Origin: Collybiopsis luxurians FD-317 M1
Lineage: Eukaryota; Basidiomycota; Agaricomycetes; Agaricales; Omphalotaceae
Length of the DNA stretch: 62,935 nucleotides
Direction of reading: 5' to 3'
Assembly: GCA_000827265.1 (NCBI GenBank)
Contig: KN834875.1
Coordinates: 56,901 to 119,835 of the forward strand
The notes under the pieces were generated by a model that saw only the letters and a program-made list of their open reading frames with translations, made no database searches and had not been told where the DNA came from. This document shows positions 56,701-62,935 of this stretch, in pieces. The position numbers were made by a program, and so were the translations under genes. The number at the start of each line of letters is the position of its first letter. Position 1 is the stretch's first letter.

Positions 56701-58603
56701 GAGGCAGGATTGTATCTGGGTCTTCAGGCAGAACAGTGAGGATCTGGGATGCCATCACTAGCACTCAGATTGGTTATCCTTTCTGTGGTCATGGTGGTTA
56801 TGTCTGGTCAGTAGCATTTTCACCCAAAGGAAACAGGATTGTGTCTGGGTCTTCAGACAGGACACTGAGGATCTGGGATGCCACTGGTGGAACTCAGATT
56901 GGTGATCCTCTCCATGGCCATGATGGTTATGTTCACTCAGTAGCATTTTCACCTGATGGAACCAGGATTGTGTCTGGATCTTCAGACAGGACTGTGAGAA
57001 TCTGGGATGCCACCACTGGTACTCAGATTGGCAATCCTCTCCAAGGACATGATTATTCTGTCTGGTCAGTAGCATTTTCACCTGATGGAACCAGGATTGT
57101 GTCTGGGTCTGATGACAGGACAGTGAGGATCTGGGATGTCACCACTGGAACTCATATTGGGGATCCTCTGCATGGCCATGATTATTCTGTCCGGTCAGTG
57201 GCATTTTCACCTGATGGAACCAGGATTGTCTCTGGATCTTCAGACTGGACAGTGAGGATCTGGGATGCCACCTCTGGCCATCAGATTGGCAATCCTCCCA
57301 ATGGTCATGATGATTCTGTGCGGTCTGTAGCATTTTCAGCTGATGGAACTAGGATTGTATCTAGTTCCAATGACAAGACAGTGAGGATTTGGGATGCCAC
57401 AACTGGAGCTCAGATTGGTGATCCTCTCTGTGGCCATGATTACTCTGTCCAGTCAGTATCACTTTCACCTGATGGAACCAGGATTGTGTCTGGGTCTTCA
57501 GACAGGACAGTGAGGATCTGGAATGCCACCACAGGCACTCAGATTGGTGATCCTCTCCAAAGGCATGATTATTCTGTCTGGTCAGTAGCATTTTCACCTG
57601 ATGGAACCAGGATTGTATCTGGATCTCTAGACATGACAGTGAGGATCTGGGATGCTACCACTGGAACTCAGATTGGTGATCCTCTCCTTGGCCATGCTAA
57701 TTCTGTCCGGTCAGTAGCATTTTCACCTGATGGAACTAGGATTGTATCTGGGTCTGAGGACAAGACAGTGAGAATCTGGGATGCCACCACTGGAACTCAG
57801 ATTGGCAATCCTCTCTGTGGTCATGATCATTATGTCCGGTCAGTAGCATTCTCACCTGATGGAACCAGGATTGTGTCTGGGTCTGAGGACAGGACAGTGA
57901 GGATCTGGGATGCCACCTTTGGCACTCAGATTGGTGATCCTCTCTGTGGTCATAATTATTCTGTCTGGTCAGTAGCATTTTCACCTGATGGCATGAAAAT
58001 TGTTTCTGGGTCTGATGACAAAACAGTGAGGATCTGGGATGTCATCACTGGCACTCAAATTGGGAATCCTCTTCATGGCCATGATGGTTCTGTCTGGTCA
58101 GTATCATTTTCACCTGATGGAACCAGGATTGTGTCTGGGTCTGAGGATAGGACTGTGAGAATCTGGGATGCCACCACTGACACTCAGAACAGTGATTCTT
58201 TTCATGGCCATGGCGGTTATATTCAGTCAATAGCATCTTCACCTGACAGGATTAGCATTGTGTCTCAGTCAATTGATAAAACCAAGAGAATATGGAATCA
58301 TGGTGATAGTCCCAACAATAACTTATTGCCACTCATACCTAATGGTAAGTCACCTCAATCACTTTATATCCTACTCTAACTCAGTGTCCAGCTCATCAAA
58401 ATCCATTTTGGATCCTATCAACACATGGCTGGATCTATGTTCCCCTAACTCAGTTTCCCCTAGCGTGGATTCCTCCCCACTTCCGCAAAAACCTTTGGAC
58501 ACCAGGAACCCAATGTATCATTTCTCACATTGGGCATACCAAATTATCATTCCAAAATTGTGTCTATGGCAGAGACTGGCCCCAATGCATTTTGAATGTA
58601 TAA
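53705..58603 (+). CDS. NLR2: helical N-domain - NACHT - WD40 protein, apparently intact
   Basis: Seven exons: 53705-54082, 54133-54266, 54317-54455, 54518-54565, 54624-56123, 56175-58344, 58392-58603. They add up to 4581 nt, 1526 residues, with no internal stop. A Lys-rich, low-complexity start leads into a helical region (~75-235) resembling HeLo/MLKL-type bundles. NACHT has P-loop 'GVAGTGKST' (290-298), Walker B 'VVVVDALDE' (~393-401) and sensor-like 'KFLLTSRPK'. A winged-helix/helical region and linker precede 15 WD40 repeats of 43 residues (~810-1455). The last exon gives a conserved tail ('NLWTPGTQCIISHIGHTKLS'). ATG 53705 is chosen because the residues after it match NLR1; a longer upstream frame crosses the promoter. 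Expected role: sensing a non-self or modified ligand through WD40 and triggering regulated cell death (inference). Confidence 0.92.
56409..58300 (+). repeat. Tandem 129-bp WD40 repeat array of NLR2
   Basis: Fourteen regular units plus one degenerate unit encode 'SVAFSPDGTRIVSGS..DRTVRIWDATTGTQIGDPL.GHD'-type blades. Units are highly similar in DNA, including synonymous sites, which points to concerted evolution. Variation concentrates around the two residues before 'VxSVAF' and the residues after 'SGS'. Confidence 0.9.
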
Positions 58604-59145
58604 TAAGATTCACTACAAAATATACTGATTGCAAATTCCTATAAGTTGGCATCTAAAATAGTAAACTTATCAATAAATTGCATTACAAACTAAGGTTTGA
58701 AAGTACAATTGAATGAACTGCAAATAACTGATGAACTGAAACCATGTCGAGAAGACGCAGTCGAGTCCATCAGGCACGTGTAGATCGGAGTTCTCCATTC
58801 ATCCTGATTTCCACGTCCAACACCGTAGTAGACTACTTATTCCATATATGCGCGGTTGCCGTCTAAGGGAGCCTAGGTGCTTTGTAAAGGGCAGTAATTT
58901 GACGTGGATCATTGTTGCGGATGACGAAATTCCAGCCCCGTTTCTCAAAGGGCGAATGGAAATGTTGGGATTAAAGTTTCTGGTCAGAAGGAAGATCGTG
59001 GGTGTACACGACGCACAAAAGGTTCTACGAAAGAGAATGCACTAACCTTTGCGTGGATCTTGCTTCCATTACTCGACCAGAAGCCAGTACTATCATCGCT
59101 GACGTCCGTGTCCTTGTTTGTTTCTTCCGGTGGAAAATAGAAATC
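58604..59145. other. Spacer downstream of NLR2
   Basis: Short 3' UTR-like sequence and then unrelated sequence. No gene recognised. Confidence 0.45.
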
Positions 59146-59149
59146 TCAA

Positions 59150-62100
59150 TTGTCAGGCTCGGCCCTAACCACTCGCAGACGCTTCTCACATCGGTACTCT
59201 CATAGCACCCCATCTGTCCTTCCTCCGGCTCTTCCGGTCCCATCGCTCAGTTCTTCAGCCTCATCAATCTCATGCCCGTGCCTATGATTATGTTTCCTCA
59301 TCGTCGTTCTCTACTAAAAAGAGACGAAATTCTCATTCTGATTCAACAAGTACATTGCCGGCTCCGTCGACGTCGACGTTCATGGCCTCCTCTCCTCTGT
59401 CAAAATCTATGAGACCGCGTTACCGCGTTACCTGCACTCAAGGCGAGATTGGAGAGGGTGTTAATCGCCGATGTGAATGCCGCGGCTGAAGCAGAGGCTG
59501 GGGCAGAGAATACTCATTTGGATTGTGGTTTTGGGGTCAGAATAACAAGATGGGGCGAATGAGAATGCAAATACCCGGTCACGCTCTAGAGTGCGGTCAG
59601 AGATGAGTTTGCTTGGGTGGTTGGGGAATTCGATGAGCTATGGCGAGGAGGAAGAGGACGGGTATGAGTTGGGTATGAGTATGGATATGATAGTGTGGTA
59701 CGTATAGGTCTCTTTGCTGTCTCTGTTATAAGCTGATGTCTATCTTAGGCATTCCCCTCCTCAACGAGCGCTCCACTGCACGTTCAAGCGTTTGCGCAAA
59801 CTGCGCCATCCCGTTCACCCCATACGCCGGGGATCGCGTCCGTCGAGTCCACCGCTCAAGCATAGATTGAGAGTGCAAATTCAGCCTATCCCTTCTCCGT
59901 CGCACGGATTCTTTAGTCTGTTCCAAGGGCACACCACTGCTAACCAGTCCGATGAAAGCGCTGGTTCGGATGGCTGAGCCAGTTCTCGTTCAGTGGTTTT
60001 CAAATTGGTTGATTCAAATATATAATAACATATGCGTATGCCTCTTGATGTATATACTACGGCAGGGAACTCTGTTCAACCGTCTTCATTTCAGTACCGA
60101 ATAACTATCATGTTCCCTGTGCTCGACTCCACCTCCGATGGCGACAGTCTCACTATCAGAACATCTTTCTTGTCAATTCCTTCGGCGTGTCAGCGAGAGG
60201 CCTGAAGCAAGATCGTAGACCAACAGTCGAGTTTGGTGAGATTCTCGGAGTTGGTTTCGGACATGTGGCAGATGACGGTGGAACTAATGACGAGGGTGAT
60301 GACAGATGCAGGGGAGAGTGCCTTGAGTACGGTTAATTTTGAGAAAGGATAAGATTGCCCAATGTACATACGATGGTCGTTAGGATGTGACTGAAAGAAA
60401 ACGCGTTGAGAGAGACCATTAACGAGCACCGGGAGTAACGACGAGCATTACATGAGCTCATCGGAACGAGCGCATCGTACAATTGATGTCGTTTGAGATC
60501 ACTATGACGCTCCGTACTGATGCTGTTCCTTGGTGATAGCCAGATACCTCGAGGAGGATTGTACAGCGCTATGGTACCAGGCGGTCTAGTGCTATACGAC
60601 CCTGGTCATAGTCCACCCTGAGTCTGGCTCATTCTCCTCGCACTCGTGCAAATGGCACTCCCGACGGGACCAAAAAAGCCTCTCAGGGTGTCGATACCAG
60701 AATCTCCGCTGGTTAAATAGTTGTTTTTCCGACTCCTATGGTATGTCCACGAGAGGCGGTCGGATTTGGTCGACTTTGACAATTGCAACATGTCCATACC
60801 GTGAAGACGACGAAACCGATTCGGTGGCTGACAATAGACGACACGGAGGACTTGAAAACTCAGGTGATTACCTTGGATGCGGTTAATATTGAAAATGGAT
60901 AGGATTGAGCGGTAAACGTACGATGGTCGTTAGGATGGAAAAAAACGTAACTGAAAAGAAATGCGTTGAGAGACCGTTAACGAGCTTCGCAAAGCACGTC
61001 GGCGTGACTGAAAGTATTCCACTATCAGCGACTATTCCTATTGTCGGCAGGTAGTACGCGCTCATAGCTGTGTCGAATAATGCAAGCGATCAAATAGTAG
61101 ACTTCTGTCCTCCTCTACGCACATTGAAACTAGCAATTTGTGCACGCACTCAACGCGATGGCCACGAATTCCACCTCGAAGTGAACGAACCAACATTCGA
61201 ACTAAAGAATACCATGAACGTTCTAGCTCGGCCATTTCAAGGAATCAACAGACCTACAGGTTGAGGCGATGGTCACGATCGTCGAACCCAACCTGGTCGT
61301 GACACTGATATTGATACCACCAATCATACAGATAAAGATGCTCCGCGGTGAAAAGAAGGCCTAGGGGATGATTGCAAGCGAGACAGGGAAGAGGAAGGGC
61401 GCTACGGTGTACGCGAGAAAGTTTGGTGCAAGGAATAGCTTTTCCTGTTTCTTGATTTGTCCGTTCGATAGGCAAGGATGGGAGAAATATCATGAAATGA
61501 CAAGTTGTAGCGTACACGGTGTTGAAAGTACCCCTCAATGAGGTTAAAGAGCTCGCCTACACAATAAGCAACGTCAGTTTGACATTGTGTTTGAGTTGTA
61601 AAGGCACGCACGATACGTAACCCACATTCTAGCTAACTAAAAACTCGAGCTTTTCTTGCGGGAATTTTGAGGAAAAAGAACAAAAGAAGATTGGGAAAGG
61701 GTTCTTAGATTAAAGCTATGCCACGTAGAACGACGGTAGCTTCTGCAAATGTAGACGGTAAATGAATGGCTACACTCAGTAATGGATTGAGCGCGAAACA
61801 TAAAACAGGTACGCACCACCCCAGTAAAGCCTTGGACACTGATTCACGGACAATCAGGATTGTAACAGTCATTCCTGTTCACCATAACCTGGAGATACCA
61901 TTAGATCCGTCGAATTTCGCTCAGACGCAACAGATGCGTGCGGCACCTCGACGCCAGAATCGAACCAGTGAACCTTTAGCTGTGGCCATTGCGGCCAAAG
62001 TTTCCGACACCGAGGGCAAAAACATTCCGCAGCTACAATGAAGAATGGTAATCGATACAATGAATCCAGGTCGTTTGGGCAACATCGAATCCAATATCAA

Positions 62101-62935
62101 GCCGTACACGCGTCACGCGTCAGTATACGTATCAAAACCGGCTCCCGCCCCAGTAGGTTTCGGCGCGTACTTAGTACTGTAGCGGACAGGCTTTAAAGTA
62201 TTCGTAATATGGATCGATCCTACTTGTCCAGCTCTGAATTTCCTCTACGTGTTAATGTCAGGTTTGCGTCGAATCAGCTCTCGAACGGAGTGCTCATCAG
62301 GAGTGACACTCCCGCTGAGTTCTTTGATAAGAGGAAGCTCCTTTCGTACTTGCATAGTCCTTCAGGAATTTCGCCCTTCTGCTGTCAAAGAAGGTTTTCC
62401 TGCTGTGGGCTAGGTGATGGGCTCAGCATTGGAATCATCTATGTCAATGTTTGATCTAGAATTTGAGCCAATTCCCCTTACACCTTAATTTTTTGTTTAG
62501 AAGAACAAGGAGTTGCAACTTCAAGTTGTGCTGTACATTAATGGGGCAACAGCCCATTACACCGCGACTGCTGGCTGAGTAATGGGATTGGATATATATT
62601 ATTATAGTGCCGCCATCACAGCTATTTGTGAATAGCTGTAAATGTTGATCTAGGATCAAAATGAGAGTCAAGTGGTTCGGAGTAGACCTTGCAAGCAAAG
62701 TGAATATCCTTCCTAAAGGGGATGGGTGTCTATACCGCCCTAATTTCATGTATTGGATATACTCGTGACCTGATACACGCTCCAACAACGCGATTGATCA
62801 CAACTGTCATATCCTGGATCCAGAATCAATATTGATTACAAGAGATGCTATATGTGTATGGAATATATTGAACTTGGACCGATTAGGTTGCACACGAGGC
62901 AAATATAGGCACTGAAATTAATCATGAGAACATAT
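59150..62935 (+). repeat. NLR-associated upstream unit, copy 3, cut off by the window end
   Basis: Collinear with copy 1 (5065-7960), apart from an unmatched stretch at 62366-62756. It includes a broken version of the acidic ORF (59330-59700) and the minus-strand relics (60190-62000). The last ~180 bp match the sequence directly upstream of the NLR1 and NLR2 TATA boxes. Confidence 0.85.
62366..62756. other. Insertion or replacement specific to copy 3
   Basis: Similarity to copy 1 stops after 'catagtccttcag' and resumes at 'actcgtgacctgatacacgctcc'. The extra stretch has two small hairpins (cccattac..gtaatggg; acagctatt..aatagctgt), but I see no clear terminal repeats or target duplication. 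Confidence 0.45.

Noticed and set aside
56409..58300. Regular ~129-bp repeats that might suggest a CRISPR-like or satellite array
   Set aside because: The period is 43 codons in an open frame with WD40 motifs; there are no spacers.

Overview
The window is from a filamentous basidiomycete, most likely an Agaricomycete. The evidence is introns of about 45-70 nt with GT..AG borders, large NACHT-WD40 (NLR-type) genes, Ty3/gypsy retroelements with a chromodomain integrase, and a KDZ-superfamily (Kyakuja-Dileera-Zisupton) DNA transposon. The genetic code is standard. I see no rRNA, tRNA or CRISPR.

Layout. (1) 1-4.4 kb: a tandem pair of jacalin-lectin/aerolysin-type pore-forming protein genes. Only the last codons and 3' UTR of the first copy are inside the window. 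The second copy (2475-4265, six exons including a 14-nt one) carries two in-frame TAG codons. (2) 5.0-12.5 kb: a repeat unit (upstream segment plus NLR gene). NLR1 (8046-12457) has a 2-bp frameshift in its WD40 domain and an altered P-loop. (3) 12.6-17.8 kb: wreckage of two more NLR copies, a foldback element with ~440-bp arms, a 918-bp hAT-type element (8-bp target duplication) and a 234-bp TA-flanked MITE. (4) 18.27-32.97 kb: a Ty3/gypsy chromovirus with 648-bp LTRs, riddled with TGA stops. A second, oppositely oriented Ty3/gypsy element (22.24-30.19 kb, ~370-bp LTRs) is nested in its pol gene and carries an antisense ORF. (5) 33,231-49,792: a complete 16.6-kb KDZ transposon with ~180-bp terminal inverted repeats and a perfect 8-bp target duplication. 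It encodes a decayed transposase and an unassigned gene on the plus strand, and two long minus-strand genes, one of which looks like an Spt5-type (NGN/KOW) transcription elongation factor. (6) 50.2-58.6 kb: a second copy of the repeat unit with NLR2 (53705-58603), intact at 1526 predicted residues with about 15 WD40 repeats. (7) 59.15-62.94 kb: a third copy of the upstream unit, which breaks off about 20-30 bp before the expected TATA box; a third NLR gene should start just beyond the window.

How it fits together. This is an NLR cluster that grew by duplication of a ~7-8 kb unit and was then split by some 31 kb of transposons. The NLRs combine a helical N-terminal region resembling the HeLo/MLKL-type cell-death bundle, a NACHT switch and a highly homogenised WD40 sensor array. 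That is the architecture of fungal non-self recognition genes. The old elements decay mainly by CG to TG/CA change: almost all in-frame stops are TGA, and every substitution between the inner LTRs is of this kind. This points to methylation of repeats.
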